Assembly (NCBI GenBank): GCA_001574975.1
Contig: KQ965805.1
Span: 124,001 to 188,000, forward strand
Source: Gonapodya prolifera JEL478
Taxonomy: Eukaryota; Monoblepharomycota; Monoblepharidomycetes; Monoblepharidales; Gonapodyaceae
DNA: 64,000 bases
Direction of reading: 5' to 3'
Position numbers and translations under genes: made by a program. The notes beneath the pieces were generated by a model that was not told where the DNA came from, did no database searches, and worked only from the letters and a program-made list of their open reading frames with translations. This document shows, one piece after another, positions 23,436-36,900 of this stretch (position 1 is the stretch's first letter; each line of letters begins with the position of its first letter).

Positions 23436-26400
23436 TTAGGTGACTCGTAGAAGACCTCGAACTTCGAGAATACCCCGCACGAAAGACGTTCTCCACTCAG
23501 AGAATTCCTTGTTGGTGAGCGAGACCGTGGTATATACACTCCCTTTGAGAGGTAAAAACGAAGCGCTGTCGCTGGCGTTGTCAGTTGTCTGGAGAACTTT
23601 GGGGTAGTTTTCAATCCATCTCTGGGCTGCGAGGTCCAAAGCAGAATTGAAGAAAGAGAGAGCGGCATTGAGACGAGGAAAGGAGTCACTAGTGCGCGCT
23701 GAAGCTCCGAGCTGTGTCATAATTCCGATGTAAGTGGCCTATCACGATGGGTCGTGTTTGACTCCCGGTTTGAAAGCAACTGTCATTAAATAAGAAGGAA
23801 ACTCACTTTACGAGCACACGCGAGCGCCAAAACGGCTTCTGAGGCGCTCTCAATCAATTCGTTAGGAAGTTGGCCCATTTGCAAAACCGTTTGCATCACC
23901 GCCCAAAACGTTTGGTCGAGCTCAGTGTCCAACCTTGCGGCAGACGGATCTGCGAACAACCGAAATTCAGCAATTATAAATTCTGCATCGCAGATAGGGC
24001 AACTGTGGATCTAAATTACCCGCTGAAAGAAGTTCCATGTTCCGTCGATGTGCTGCGATGGCGCCGATAGCGGTGTATGCAAATTCGTTCGCGTCCGTGT
24101 TGGCAGTTTCAACTCCATATCGAAGAAGTCGGAAGACGGACTGAAAGAGTCCTTGGTCAACGCGGTTGAGACGTTGAGGGAAGAAAGAGACAAGCTCGCA
24201 GACAAGGTCCAGGAGTGCCAGGCAAAGGGCAGGATACTTTGTGATTCGAATAGTAAAACCAATAATTTTCACGGAAAATGGAAAAGCTCTTACATCCAGG
24301 AGATCACGATTGGTGAGACGTAGCAGGTGGTCGATGCAAGAGAAGGCTAATTGCGGGGCATCTAGTTCCCCACCATTAGGAGCAGCGGCAGAAAGAGCGC
24401 CACGACCATGCCGAATTTCTTCTCGGACTACATAAATGATTGAAGGTCCCCGAAAAGTTCAATCTCCGGTATAACTCTCTCCAAAAGATAGTACTCACAG
24501 TCGTTCTCGCATTCATTCACCAGAAGATTACTCAGTAAGTTAAGCAGCATTACGACTGTAAAATAGGGAAAGTTAGGGCTTCATTTCAAGCTGCTCCAAC
24601 TTCGCGTCCGTACTCACTGTCCTCTTGCAATTCATCTTCCTGGAGTGTTTTCGAAGAGCTCTTTTCTCCTAGAGGTTCCATTTATTTTAGAAACGCGATG
24701 ATGGCGAATAGTTGGTGTCCATGGAATACCTTGTTTCAGTCTGGAGAAACTTGAGACCATATCCAAGATGGCTCGGTAGAGGAGTTGCTTTTCTTCGGAG
24801 GTCATTAACTCCACTCGCTATGAATAAAATTGCTGAGGAGAGGAATACGAAGCACACCCCTCAGCAAGAACTCACTTGATACGATACAATTGATTCATAA
24901 AACTCGAAGACACAGGTCGCAATCGCTTGGTCAGCGCGGTACAGTTCGAAGAGCATATTGACACTGCCCATGAAACAAGAATTAAACCACGCTGCACAAA
25001 AAATACAACATCAACAGCGGCAAAGCTCACGTCGTAAAGTGTCGAGAGCAAACAGCGTACACAAATGAGCTGTTGCTTTCATCGGACGCCGAGGCGAATC
25101 CTGATAGCATCTAAATAATTGACGTTTTATATCGTGGAGGGGTGTAAAACACGTGTGTGTATGATATTTTTCACTTTGTCTGCTTAAGCCATACATACCT
25201 GAATGCCGCATTCGATCTCGCTCATTACTTGTCCTTGCTGGTATATACTCTTGAAGTCTTGTCTACGAACAACGTTATTCAGGCTCGCCTGAGGAGATTG
25301 ATTGATCATTCATGAAGATTGAAGGCACTTCTTCTTAAATGTATACTCTTCCTCCCTCACCTCGATGGCACTTGCAATGCTTTGAACATAGTTGAATCTG
25401 ATAGAGTCGTCTGAAGACTGAGACGTGAGACGCGTCAGCGCTCTGACAATATCACTGTTGCACAAGAATGTTGAATGGATCCAACAATTATATGAATCTT
25501 GCAAGAATGTTAGTTTCCTTAGTTCCTCACATTGATTGGGGTGAAGAACGACTCAAGTGATTAAGCAAATATTTTGCGAGGTGCTGAAAGGACCCTGTCG
25601 GTTTTGCAGAGCGATTGTAACAATGCTGGTCAATCGTCACATCGCGTACTCAAGTACCTGTGTGAAGAAGAAGGTTCACAACTTCTTGGTTCCTTGCAAG
25701 AAGCTCGAGAACGGATGTCGCCTAAGCAATGGAGTCATCAACAAATTTGCCAGAACCGCGTCAAGGATCACGCACTCGTCGTAAAACGTTACTTTCCGTG
25801 GAATGTAGCATAAAAGTTCGCCGGAGGCTCTCCATGATAAACTCTAAAGCTCCCGTTGCAGTCGTACTTCCCGTGTTCTGAGGCCGACCGAAAGTAGTAA
25901 CCAAGGTTGTGCTACATGCCAGGTTGTAAGATTTATGCCAGCTATATAGAGATGCTCTACCCACCTGATAGACCCGTAATCCTGTGCATCTACAAAGATG
26001 TACGCTCCAGCCCACCGACGAAGAAACCACATCAAACTCTCCGCCACGCGTGGGCTCCCTTTCTCTGCCAAGCGCTGATCAGACGGATCTACGATGGCGA
26101 TTGTCATAGCTTCCATAATCTTATGAATGAGGGTGATCAACAAGTCGGGTTGTTCGTGTTGCGCCTCCTGGCATTCAGAGTTACTTCTTGTGGGTCATGA
26201 TCTGGAACTTAGATACCAAGAAATGCATACCTGTTCTTGAGAAAAGCGGACCAAAAGAGTGGGAATCAAAGGTTTTTCGCCTCGCTCAGGGTTCTCAGTG
26301 AGAACCGTGGTGGCAAGTAAAAGCGTCCAATGCAATCTCTCATGGAGGGAGTCCAGAGCTTTGGCATCCGAGTTTGAACTGGAGTACTCGGCTCCAAGGT

Positions 26401-28652
26401 TGCTCAAGAGTGTGTGAAGCACGTGAAGCAAGAGCGAAAGTGTCGTCTTGGTATCGTATCGAGCGATTTGGGCGACTTGAGTAAGCTCGTCCAAATATCG
26501 GTCCTGGTTGCGAACAAACGAATTCATCATAGGCAATTCACCTTCACTGCACCTAAGCGGTACTCATCACTTCGAGCACGTACATGGTCACTTTCTTCTC
26601 CGTCATCCTCTTCCTCAGCATCAATATCGAATTCTGCGATTGTCGTGCGCATCTCGAGGTATGCTGGTACCAAATTGGCGGCGAAGCTTTTCAGAACAGG
26701 TAGGATAGTGCTCGACACTTCGTTTCCAGTCGATGTTGTGAAGGCCAGGTTTGGAAAGTTTCGCACTGATCCAATGTCAAGAGATATGTGTGCTATAAAG
26801 CTCTAACTATTTTTAACACAGAGCCTCACTCACTGTGAACAGCACTCCATGCATCCAGCAAATCATCAACGGCATCCTCGGCCTCCTGAAGAGCGTCTTC
26901 GGTTGGGTCCTCCTTTGCCTTTGCAATCCCCAACAAAGTCAAATTCGCCACGGATTGTAAAAATTCTGGCGTGTCTGCAAAAGCAGACGCACTTATAGCT
27001 TTAACAAGGACAGCGGCGTAGCATAGACGTGGTAGGTCGACGTTTGTCCCAGTGTGGAGAGTTCTGGAGTTACGGCCACCTGCGTTAAACAACAAACGCC
27101 GACTTCGAATCCGAACAAGCTTCTCTCTAACAACTTACTGCAAAATTATGTTCTTCACCCCGGACATAATGACCGCCGATGAGGTTTGTTTCTCAGCGGC
27201 AGTCGCCGACGGCATCCGTGGGAGTGCGCACAGCTTCTCCAGGCAGCCAACACAGTACTGTGCAGACTCATCACTAGGCTCGGATAATATGATGGCGCTG
27301 TACAACTGGTGGGGAGAAGTACTGGGTAAGGATATCGCCTTGGTACGACTGGTGAGGTACTGTCACCTCGAAGAATGTGCCGATAACATCGACATTGACA
27401 AGAAATGCACGCCAAGAAGCTGGATAGTCTGTGTTCTTGTCGCTTTGCCTCTGAGTTAGGGCGATTCCGTCATGCACACGGTCTCGGGTTCGAAACGATC
27501 CAGATAGCAGGTCCTCTGAATCCGATAGAGAAGTGGACGCGTATCCGATCGAGAATTGAGAAAATCTCCACCAAGTATCTTCTCGGAGAGTATAGCGCTC
27601 ACCAGCCTTGACAAAATCCCATCCGAGAATCTGCCGGTCAATCATCATTCTATTTAATAGTAGGTCACGCTCTTCTCGATGTCAATGATGGTTCACACCT
27701 TTTCCGAAAGTCTCAAACATGCGGTATCGAAATGAACGGCGTCTGCATTCCTCTTCCAGCCATTGACCCGCACCACCTGAGCAGAATGTTTGAGGACGTT
27801 TATGAGAAGCTGAAGGATCTCCCCAAGCTCCGCCTGTTCGAACGTTTGTTTCGCTCTGAAAACAGTGTCCCATGGAAGGCCGATAGAAGAAGATTTTGTG
27901 GAAGAGAACTCGTCCACGATGCTGTCGAGGAGAAGAAGAGCAACACGGCGCTGAGCATACAGTGAAGACAGATTAGCTGACCGTGATATGTGTGTAGAAG
28001 CAGAGGACTCACGACTGTCACATCGGAATTTGAGAAGATCTCAGCTGCAAGATGAAAGATTGCGTGGCGGTCTGCGGGTGAGTCTTCCATCCAGCCACGC
28101 TTCACAGATATAGCCACTGCTCGTACGACGACATTGGAGACAACAGGTGCTGTTCTGACAATCCAGTGCTCAAATAAAATGCGGTTGCTATTTTGAGAGC
28201 CTCACGACGAAGAACTCACGACGGCCGCTTGACCAAAAGCTCGATCAAACTCCTTCTCAATCCTTGGATTTGCTCTTTTGTTATGCTGCTGTAGTCTCTC
28301 ACGATTGCGTCCGTGAGTGCTAGAGTGGCATGAAACTGCGCATCCGGCTTTGTGGTCCTGAATGATGAGTGAAGATCGTTCATTGTACTGTTTTGGAGCG
28401 AGTTCGGATTTCGATTTCTACTTACGAGAATAAGATGTTCTGACTCAAGAACACGACATCCTGTCGTTTACGAAATTCGAGAAGAAACTGCTCCGCCTCT
28501 GCTCTCTTGTGTGGATTCTGGGAGGTTGGGCAACAGGGGAAAAGATATTTGGAACGACACCCGTGAGAGCAGCAACTCGCCATGAACTCCACCTGCAACT
28601 CAGCACTGGCACTTTCAAAATGAGCAATTGCCGCTGATGCATCCGCGGCCAT
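23436..28652 (-). CDS. XPO4: Exportin-4-like nuclear transport receptor
   Basis: Importin-beta superfamily receptor; in animals exports eIF5A and Smad3 and imports some Sox factors. Very exon-rich (about 20 or more short exons). The first exon starts MAADASAAIAHFESASAELQ and splices to KRAEAEQFLLEFRKRQDVVF, like the XPO4 importin-beta N-terminal domain. Next, AISVKRGWMEDSPADRHAIF matches XPO4 VAVIVKRGWLDKS. The central part has LHERLHWTLLLATTVLTENP followed by LIPTLLVRFS (family LHWLILxxGHFL...MIPxEI). Helical HEAT repeats continue to the C-terminus (FVRGILEVRGLL, stop at 23,436). Individual joins were not all checked. It is tandem to POP3 with about 100 bp between. Confidence 0.8.
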
Positions 28653-28754
28653 GGTCTCAGAACTTCCACCAGATTTATCAGGCGAACTTTGGTCAAAACC
28701 ACATTGAAAATGCTTCCAATGATTATTCAGTTGGAAAGCCTATAAAGTCTCGGT

Positions 28755-30387
28755 TCATCCTCTGATATCTCCCTCTCCATCCATACGATCTTCGCTTTCG
28801 AACGTGCGCCCAACGGAGTTTTTATCCAAATTATCTGTCAATATCGTTCCTTTCCACTCGGCCCTTCTCTTCTTTTTCGCCTCTCTCTTCAGTGCCCTGT
28901 CCTCCTCAGTCCTCGTAGACCCTGTACGTTTCTCACCACGAGGTGCCGCGAGCTGCCGGACCTCGGTTGGGACGTAGCTTGTCGCTGTGCTTTCCGAAAG
29001 GTTTGCCGACAGTGACGCAGCGGCTGGCAGCCAAGGTATAGTTGGTGCCGGTGGTAGCAGGCGAAGAAGTGCGGGCGACGAGTCCAGTGACTGGGAAACA
29101 GAGGTACCACCTTTAGCTCATGTAGAAGTTACGTCCTCCACAAACGCTTGGGAACCCACCTTCAACCCCATGCATCCCACTCTTCCGCCAGCCGCTTCAC
29201 TAAGCTTTGCTTCTGCGCCTCGGGGAAGTCCCACAAGGCGGACTTCTCCCTCTTTGAGGTCCAATCCCTCAGAATCCTGGAGTCCCCTCTCTTCATTCTC
29301 GCCAAGCCGCGAGGGGGGCCCTCTGAAAGAGGCCAGCTGGCACAGCGTCGGTAGGTGTGATGTGGCAATAGCGGGCATATCGGACCGACAGGCGAATACG
29401 ACCCGCAGAGGCGGTGCGGGGTTCGATGTGGTTCCGTCAACAGCACTGGGCATGGGTGAAGCGAGAGACTGAATATGTCGAGAGAGGAGGCGAGTCGTCT
29501 GGTTGAGACCAAGGACGACATTGGGGACGGCAGCGGCGGGGGCTGCTCTGGTTTTCGAAGTTGACGAGGTTCCCTCCAGAGGTTCTGCCCGCGATTTGAG
29601 TTCCTCTACGTGCGACGAGACCTCTGTTTCCTTCACAACCGCTGGGTGCCCCTTGGCGTTCTCCACAACCGGCTTTGTGACGTCCACAGCACTTGTATCA
29701 CCATGCATGAGGTCCGCAGAATTCCCGTCGTCGTTCCCGCTCTTCCCCGCCTCCCCGCCCCGCTTCTTCGCCTTCTTCGCGCGCCTCTTTGCCTTCTTTT
29801 CCAATTTAAAAGCGAGCCGGTCGCGAGACCGCGTGGTGGATGCGGTTCGGCGGAGTGCACCGAGTGGGAGGAGGAGTCTGGGTGGGAGGAAGGCAGTCAC
29901 GTGAGCAGGATTGGCAGCAAGCATTTGCAAGGAATAACACAATTAGACTTAAAGATGTTGGAATTCCGCTGAAGGAAGTACTCAAGGGAAATTAACTTTG
30001 ATCTCTCGATAACTACCCAACGTTCCTATTCTCGCCTCGAATCATTTCATTCATCTCACCTGCACAACTCCTCCACAATTTCATCGCCTTGTTGTCCCGC
30101 AACGCTTTGCCTTGAAAATCCGTGACCAATTTTGCTTTGAGCACACCTATGTTCACATCCACGACCCCAAGCCGACCAATTCCTCACCACGCCACCGTCA
30201 ACGGATTCGAAAACACATGTTTTAGCGTCGGGCGGACGTCTTTGTTCCGGATGGGTTGGGCGGGGGCCGATGGTTTCGTGGAGGGCTTTTGGCGCTGTTG
30301 GGAAGGACCGGAGGGTTTCGAGGGTTTCGAAGCAGTCGGGGCGGGGCTGGATGGTGAAGGAGATGGGCGGTGTGGTGTTGGTGGCAT
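28755..30387 (-). CDS. POP3: RNase P/MRP subunit Pop3
   Basis: Protein subunit of RNase P and RNase MRP (tRNA 5' and rRNA processing). The first exon from ATG 30,387 ends with VRPTLKHVFSNPLTVAW, the fungal Pop3 N-terminal motif (family NPFxxxW). A small exon QSVAGQQGDEIVEELCR is likely next. The main exon (to 29,118 region) has a lysine-rich linker, VVLGLNQTTRLLSRH, VFACRSDMPAIATSHLPTLC and LVGLPRGAEAKLSEAAG, the characteristic L7Ae-like Pop3 core. A 44-nt intron then joins to SLDSSPALLRLLPPAPTIPW and a basic tail ending at 28,755. The join between exon 2 and the main exon is unresolved because a stop lies just upstream of the ATG near 29,924. Confidence 0.7.
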
Positions 30388-30458
30388 CAAAAAGGTGGTT
30401 TCAGGGAGGTGAAGATGTAAGTAATTGAGTCAAAGAAGTTTAGTCTACAAAACTAGTA

Positions 30459-30474
30459 ATATATATATATATAT
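30459..30474. repeat. (AT)n microsatellite
   Basis: Short AT dinucleotide run in the spacer between POP3 and SAM37. Useful only as a marker; may also serve as an AT-rich promoter element for POP3. Confidence 0.8.
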
Positions 30475-30519
30475 TTTTATGTGCGAACTCCACAGCGGCT
30501 AAGATTTTAGTACGTACGT

Positions 30520-32374
30520 TCATTCCGCTTCATCATAATCATCATCTTCGGCACCGTCCTCATCTCCATTTTCGTCGGTATCAACATGATCATCTCCACC
30601 ACCTGGACGGCCAGCTCGTTCATCATCTGCATCAACACCACTCTTCCCCGCGTCCTGCCCAAACATCACTCCCTCCGTAATCCCAGCCACCATCTTCCGC
30701 AACCGTGCTATCCTTTCTTCCTCGCTCTCTTCCTCCTCGTCGTCCTCCTCCATCTTGATTTCAAGAATCCCATGGTAGACAACATACCCCACAAACGCAC
30801 CCACAGCGCCTGCGACACTAGCCCATTTCCACAGAAGGGTGTGCAGTTGGGCGTCGGTGCGGAGCCGAGAAAGGTGTTTTGATGTGGTGGAAAGCACGAG
30901 CGAGGGGAGGGAGGTCACGGGTGGGAGGGAGGAGTACCACGACGAGAGATGGTGGAACGACAAGTAGGAGGCGCTACTCGAGGACTTCCCCTTGAGACGA
31001 AGAAGGTGGTGCTCGTTGAACCCTTCGGGAATCAACTTCGCCTTGAGCCTTTCCGCGTACGCAACCAAGGAGGGGAACTCATTCGTGAGGATGGTACGCA
31101 GTGTGCTGTTAGTGAGGTGCGGCGCGGGGTCGGCGAGGTGGTGCAGGATATGGCCCAGAAGGACGGCATCGAGAGAGGACGGTCTGTAAAAGTTACATGT
31201 GTGAGGTAACGTGACAAGGCGAAGAGGAGGTGGTGGGTGAAGTGTTTTCACCTTATGCCGAATATGTAGGGGTTGGTTCCAAGTTTAGTGGAAAGTACTT
31301 GATAACTATTTCGAGCGTGGACGAAAACCTTAGAAGTGGACCCCGAGCAAGTACGTCGATTGAGGTGTTCCGACATCAGAGCCAAACAAACATATACGCA
31401 CCTCGTTTTCTCCATCCGTCCGTCTTTCCTGAACGTCCTGCTCGGATGCAGGACTGCTTGTCCACAAGTCCGTGTGCGGCACCCATACGCTCCTTTTGAA
31501 CCTCGCCGTCCGTTCCACGCCTGCTGCGCGAAGTTGCTGGGGGATCCAATATCGGTCAGGGAAGGGCGCGGCTCGGGACAGGTGGGTTTGTGTGGACGAT
31601 AGGTAGTTTTGGTGATCGGAAAAGCGAGTATGGACCTGAAAACAGGCTCTGTGAGTCGCAGTGGAACAACTCAAGCGTTCATCGAAATGGAACACTCACG
31701 AGAGCGTCGTAGAGCTTGTCCTCGATCAGAGCTGTATATCTGTGATCCCGGTGAATATCCCAGTCAAGTGGAAGTCAGCTGGGACAAGCGGACAGAGAAC
31801 TTGGGGGTCGTACTTACGCAGCGCACTCTGCTTTGTCTTTGTTCGACAGGTCGGCATCCAAATCGTAGCCCTACGGTGCGATGAGGGAAATGGCCCAATA
31901 GACGTGCGATGGAAAGTCAATTCGCACCTTCCTTTTCAAATGCCCGAAGATTTTAGTGGTTCCAGACACGTAATGCGGACCATCTTGTAGCGACGGGAGC
32001 TGGCCTGGACGAAAATTCGTCGGATTCATGCCGCAAATTATAATTAGCAATGGTTCCACTTCACCGACCAGAAGGAGGAAGAACAGTCTCCGTAGACTCC
32101 ATCACCGTGAACTCAACAGAGGCCATTGATAAGTAGACCTGGTCACGAGAGAAGTTCGATGTGGGATTGGGCAGTGATTGCTTGTCAAAAAATGGAACGT
32201 GTCACGTGGATTCGCAGAGAATCGCACCATAACCGAAAGCCCAAATGGGTCTGCGGTGGGAAGATCGTGTGCTGCGACCCACGAGTTGACCAGGAAAGAA
32301 CTCATACTGAGAGAGGGAAGTTGACTGGAATCGGCTGCGGTCCAGGAAAAAAGTCTTCGCCCATATAAAAGCAT
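30520..32374 (-). CDS. SAM37: Mitochondrial outer-membrane SAM complex subunit Sam37/metaxin-1
   Basis: Receptor-side subunit of the sorting and assembly machinery for outer-membrane beta-barrels. ATG 32,374 gives MLLYGRRLFSW followed by LPSLSMSSFLVNSWVAAHDL, then GQLPSLQDGPHYVSGTTKIF, GYDLDADLSNKDKAECAA, YTALIEDKLYDAL, HTRFSDHQNYLSSTQTHLSR and FPDRYWIPQQLR, the usual order of a metaxin glutathione-S-transferase fold. The last exon has RPSSLDAVLLGHILHHLAD (metaxin C-terminal GST motif), a single predicted membrane span (VAGAVGAFVGYVVYHGIL) and an unusually long Asp/Glu-rich tail with stop at 30,520. Introns are short and the frame appears good. Confidence 0.85.
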
Positions 32375-32514
32375 CACTACAACGGGAACGTCAGCGGGGG
32401 CCAATGGCAGTCTCAGGAGAACTGGTCAAGCTGGGAAGCTTGGTTCTTTGTCTTCGATCGATGCCCAGGGGTGATCGGAGCCTGAAGTGCAGCAGGCAGC
32501 TTCAACTTTCGCTC

Positions 32515-33880
32515 GGGCTGTTGTTCTCAATGAAATCCAATTGGTGATACATCCTGAAATGCATTGATGCAGACACTCGGAGTCGCTTCAGGACAGCACG
32601 GATACCCATCGGGCTGATATCCAGCGTTATTGTGTTATCCTTCCTCTTGATGGTAGTCTGGTGAGTTGCGAGCAACGACGACATGAAAAGAAGAACCACT
32701 GATGAATCTGACGACAGCTGTGATCGTTCATTACTCGCACCCCTTCCCATCAGACTTGTCACACTTTCATTTTTGGGGATCTTGATTCTCACCATCTCTT
32801 CAGTACAATTCAACTTCACTACTTCGGATCTGAATATGGTATCTGTGCAGTGCGGGTAAGTCCTCGCAGACTTTGACTTTGGGGGTGGGGCTAACTCATG
32901 ACGAAAAGTAACCAGATTGCGTTAGTATAACACAAATAGGCGTCTCTATAGGATCTCAAATTGACTACGCGTCGACGATGTACCTATGCATATACCTCTT
33001 CATGACGATCAAGTGTCCAATGGCCGAGCTTCATAGAAGCAAAGTGATGCACTACTCCGTTCTATCCATTCCTCTCGCATTGGCACGTTGATGGGACTAC
33101 TCAATGGAATCAGGTGAGGTCACAGCGTTGACTTTTGCTGCGTATCCCATGCGCTTATAGAATCCTGTTCTGTCACCTTGATCAGCTACACGTACATTCC
33201 CACATCCAACGTCTGTATGATCGCAAGCGATCCCATCAACTTGATTGCGACCGCTCTTATTTTCTTGGAAATTGTCCTGAACGGAGCCGCAGTCCTCGGG
33301 ACATTGTTGGAGCTGGTCATTCCGAAAGTGGTGATCACGAGCTCGAGTGACATTTCGGCAACCATGAACAATCTTTCTCGTCGAATGATTATGGTGCGTC
33401 GATAAGTGAATTACGATTTGTAGTTGTTCATGAATTGATGGGGTCTACCTGAAACACGACATCGGTGACCTTACCCAGTACCCCATCATAACAGTCCTCT
33501 GCACCTTCCTCGCCTCCCTCATAAACCCCAATGTCCCTTGCATCTCCGCAAACGACACCTTCACCGCCTCGACGCTCCTTCTCATGGGAACATACTGAAA
33601 CTGAGCGGCGGGATCTGGAACTTCGTTGCGTTTTTTATGCTGGATCTCAGCTGCCACCACATTTGGGAAAAGATCATACAGAAAATAGCTCAGACGCAGC
33701 GGCGGGACCGAACGCGATGGACCTGTTTTGTTTATTGCTGTTGCCACTGTCGTGGTGTGTCTACACGTTGGAGGACGCGAAAGGCGATCATCGGCACCGA
33801 GACGACATATGGACATGAAAGATAACGTTTCTGCTGACATAATCGTAGCAAATGGGTCGAGCAGTCGTTTAATTAATTGA
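32515..33880 (+). pseudogene. Fragmented multi-pass membrane protein
   Basis: Several hydrophobic (+) segments follow one another: RIPIGLISSVIVLSFLLMVV, IRLVTLSFLGILILTISSVQ, MYLCIYLFMTIKCPM, INLIATALIFLEIVLNGAAV with LGTLLELVIPKVVI, YPIITVLCTFLASLINPNVP and IWNFVAFFMLDL. Together they suggest six or seven membrane helices, perhaps a receptor-like or channel-like protein. Some frame changes may be introns (a GTGAGT donor follows LLMVV; GTAAGT follows SVQCG), but the change between LLLMGTY and KLSGGIWNF needs one inserted base. No family is recognised. Pseudogene or assembly-damaged gene are both possible. Confidence 0.45.
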
Positions 33881-33921
33881 TTGTTGTTGATAATGATGAC
33901 TGTTGCCTTCATAGAGGAAGA

Positions 33922-36900
33922 TTATCTGGCTATACCACTAGCGCGACCGCCAACTGGTGCACTCATCCGCTCTTTCTCTTCCACTTCCTGGTGTTTTCGC
34001 TTCACCTCTTTCACGTCCAGTTCCTTGATCTAAGTGGATCACAGAGTATCGAAATTTCAGAAAACAATCCACGATACAAGTACAGCACAAGTGCTCACCC
34101 GCTCCTTCAGATCGAGAAACACCTTGTCTGTTTCCTGTCTCCCCATACCCGCCACGTACTTTTGCCGATGGACCAGAATGAAGTCGAAGTACGCGTTATG
34201 CTTCGTGGCGATCTCGAGTGCTCTGGGAATTCAATTGATCGTCAAAGTCGCCGGAGATTGGCAGCCACCTCCATAAGCACTTACTTTCCCCATTGATACG
34301 CCTCGACCCAAACCCGCACCGCCTTTGCTCTCATTCCCGCCCGCTCATACACCTCAGCGGCCTCTTCTACTTCTCCCCGAACGAGCGCCACGTCGCCCTT
34401 GCGTTCCTCCGTGCCGTCAATACTGAGCTTGGCTGTGTTGATCAGACGAACCCGAGGGAGGTCCTCCAGCGCTGCATACGCTACTTCAGCGGTGTCCAGA
34501 GACACGGGGGGTAGGAGTGAGTGCGTAGCGAGGATGCGCCAGAGGAAGGGGAGCTTGGTGTGCGCGTGCGTGAGCCTTGCGCTGTATGGCCTGGAAGGAA
34601 GCTGCGAGAATCTTACCGTGACGTATCTACATAGTCTGACAGCTTGCTCCCACGTCCGTGCCGTGACGAGTTCGTGAAGGAGCGCACCGTAAGGGGATAA
34701 GTTCCTTCATACCGTGAACATTGAAGCGAGAGACTCGAGAAGAATGATAGAAAGGTATGAATACATACCCGACAACAACGACTGCACCGTCCGCTTTGCG
34801 AAGTGCAATTTGGGACTCACAGAACCACTCTATATGGAGATCGCGGCCGAACTCCCTTCGGCAGGTGCCCGAGGAGAACATTAGTTATGTCACCAACACC
34901 ACGCGCCTCGATCAAGTCTGAAACCACACACCTCACATCCCGCTCCCACACTTCTTCCTCCGGTTTCCCTTGGACAATCCCTTTATTCCCCCTCCCCGCG
35001 GCCTCGACACACCACCACAACCTGACCTTTCCATCGCCCACGACGGCAACCGCAGCGCCGAGACTATCGTCCCACGAGTAGTCCTCGACCCCGCTCGCCA
35101 CCTTCACGCATTCGCCTCGTGAAGGGCCAGATAGGTGAAGCAAGTGCAGGTCCCGTCGAATGTCAAGCATGGCGAGGCAGAGATGTTCTGGTGCCTGCTG
35201 GGCAGTAGCGGGGGGAAGGGTAGGTGTGGGTCGGAGGGAGAGAGAGACGATGGTATGGGGGTGGGTGTAGACGTTGGGAGAAGCAGGTGTTGGACCGCTG
35301 GGCTTGGCGGACATCACCGTGACTGGTTTCCCACTTGTCACATCAAACACGTGTACAACTAGACCGACGAAAAGACGTAAAAGACGTGAGCCCAATGAGT
35401 ATTTTGCTTTCGCTCCGCTGGCACGTGCCTCTTCCTCTCGACTCCGCGACCGCGACGATCCCACCCCCGAGAGCCACACCGTCCTCTTCGATCTCAGCAC
35501 CTGCTCCCGCCGCCGACGGAAGCTTCACTACGCACTGGGGGCGACCATCGCGGGAGAAGACGTGCACGGTTGCCGAGGGCGTGGTGGAAACGAGGGCAAA
35601 CGAACTGGGAGCCAGTGAAGAAAGTCTCGTTGGCTTGGTCCGATCATTCATTTCAAGGCAACAACTCACTCCCGACTTATTACAGCGCCCTTGACTCCAC
35701 TCGGCATGTCCACGACTGCCGGAGTGTTCCAGGACCCTTCAACGTAAGCGTAACATTTTGCGCCAAGCGGCGAGGTATTGGAGTCGGCGCGGACAATGGC
35801 AACGAGAAGTTTATGACGGAGGCGGAGGATTGAAAGCGGGGTGGGAAGGTCTTGCGGACAGTTGGGTATCAGTGCCGCCGGAGGAAGACTCGAGCATGAA
35901 AGGGATCAATATGGTACATACCTAGAACTTCATCCACTCCCGCTACATCGTCCCTCACGACCACCTTCTGAGGGTCCTCTTGGCGGGCCTCGAGGTGTCT
36001 CCATCGAGCTTCACGAGAGTACACTGTGGTGGCAACGACTCTCCCGTCAGAGCAGCCTAGGGCGAGGTGCGACGAGGTTGGATGCCAGGAAAGGTGGAGA
36101 ACGGAGGTGGGTGGGTGCAGGGAATGGACATGCATGATGTGCTTTGGAGACGAGCCAAGGAAGACGGGCCAAGGAGTGAGCCGGTGCAGCGGCGACGATT
36201 AGATATGGGACAAAATGGGACTCACCCAACCAGCCGCCCCCACAACACCCGCCCATCCCCATCCTCCCACGGCCAGGCACGTTCCATCTGGAGCCCACTT
36301 CACCACATCGCATCCTCCCTCAATCGCTGTCGGGGCGGTCGCGACAACCCGGCCGTCGGCGTCCCACACTCGCCACTTCGCGTCCGCTCCCGCCGTGGCG
36401 ATGAAGTCGAGCGTGGGGTGCCAGTCACATGAGGAGATGGTGTGTGGTGCAGAAACGGCAGGGAAGTTTGAGGGTTTTAGCAGAGTTGTTGGGGTCGATG
36501 TAGACGAACACGGGAGTGGGCGGATGTGCAGGATGTTGGAGGAGGTGTGACACACGAGGAGGGAAGAAGGATTAGATGAGAGTGAGGTGACGGAGTGCGC
36601 TGGGAGGAAACATCAGTACGAGCTGAAATGTTGTGGAGGAACACGAGGTGGACCCCTCACGGTTCTGCCAGCTCCCCCTGGCCATCCCGGTGCGGCTCCA
36701 ACACTTGACCATCCCATCTTCCCCACCCGTAATAAGTGTCTGCCCGTCGACTGTCCACCTTGCGCACAGGACCGCGCCGAGGTGCGCCGAGGAGACGGCC
36801 TTGTCAAGGCGCCATGTCGACCCGGCTGGCGTCCCCGAGGCGGATTTCGACGTGGGTGCGAGAACTGACGAGCAGAGCAGTATCGAACCTGCCGTCGTGC

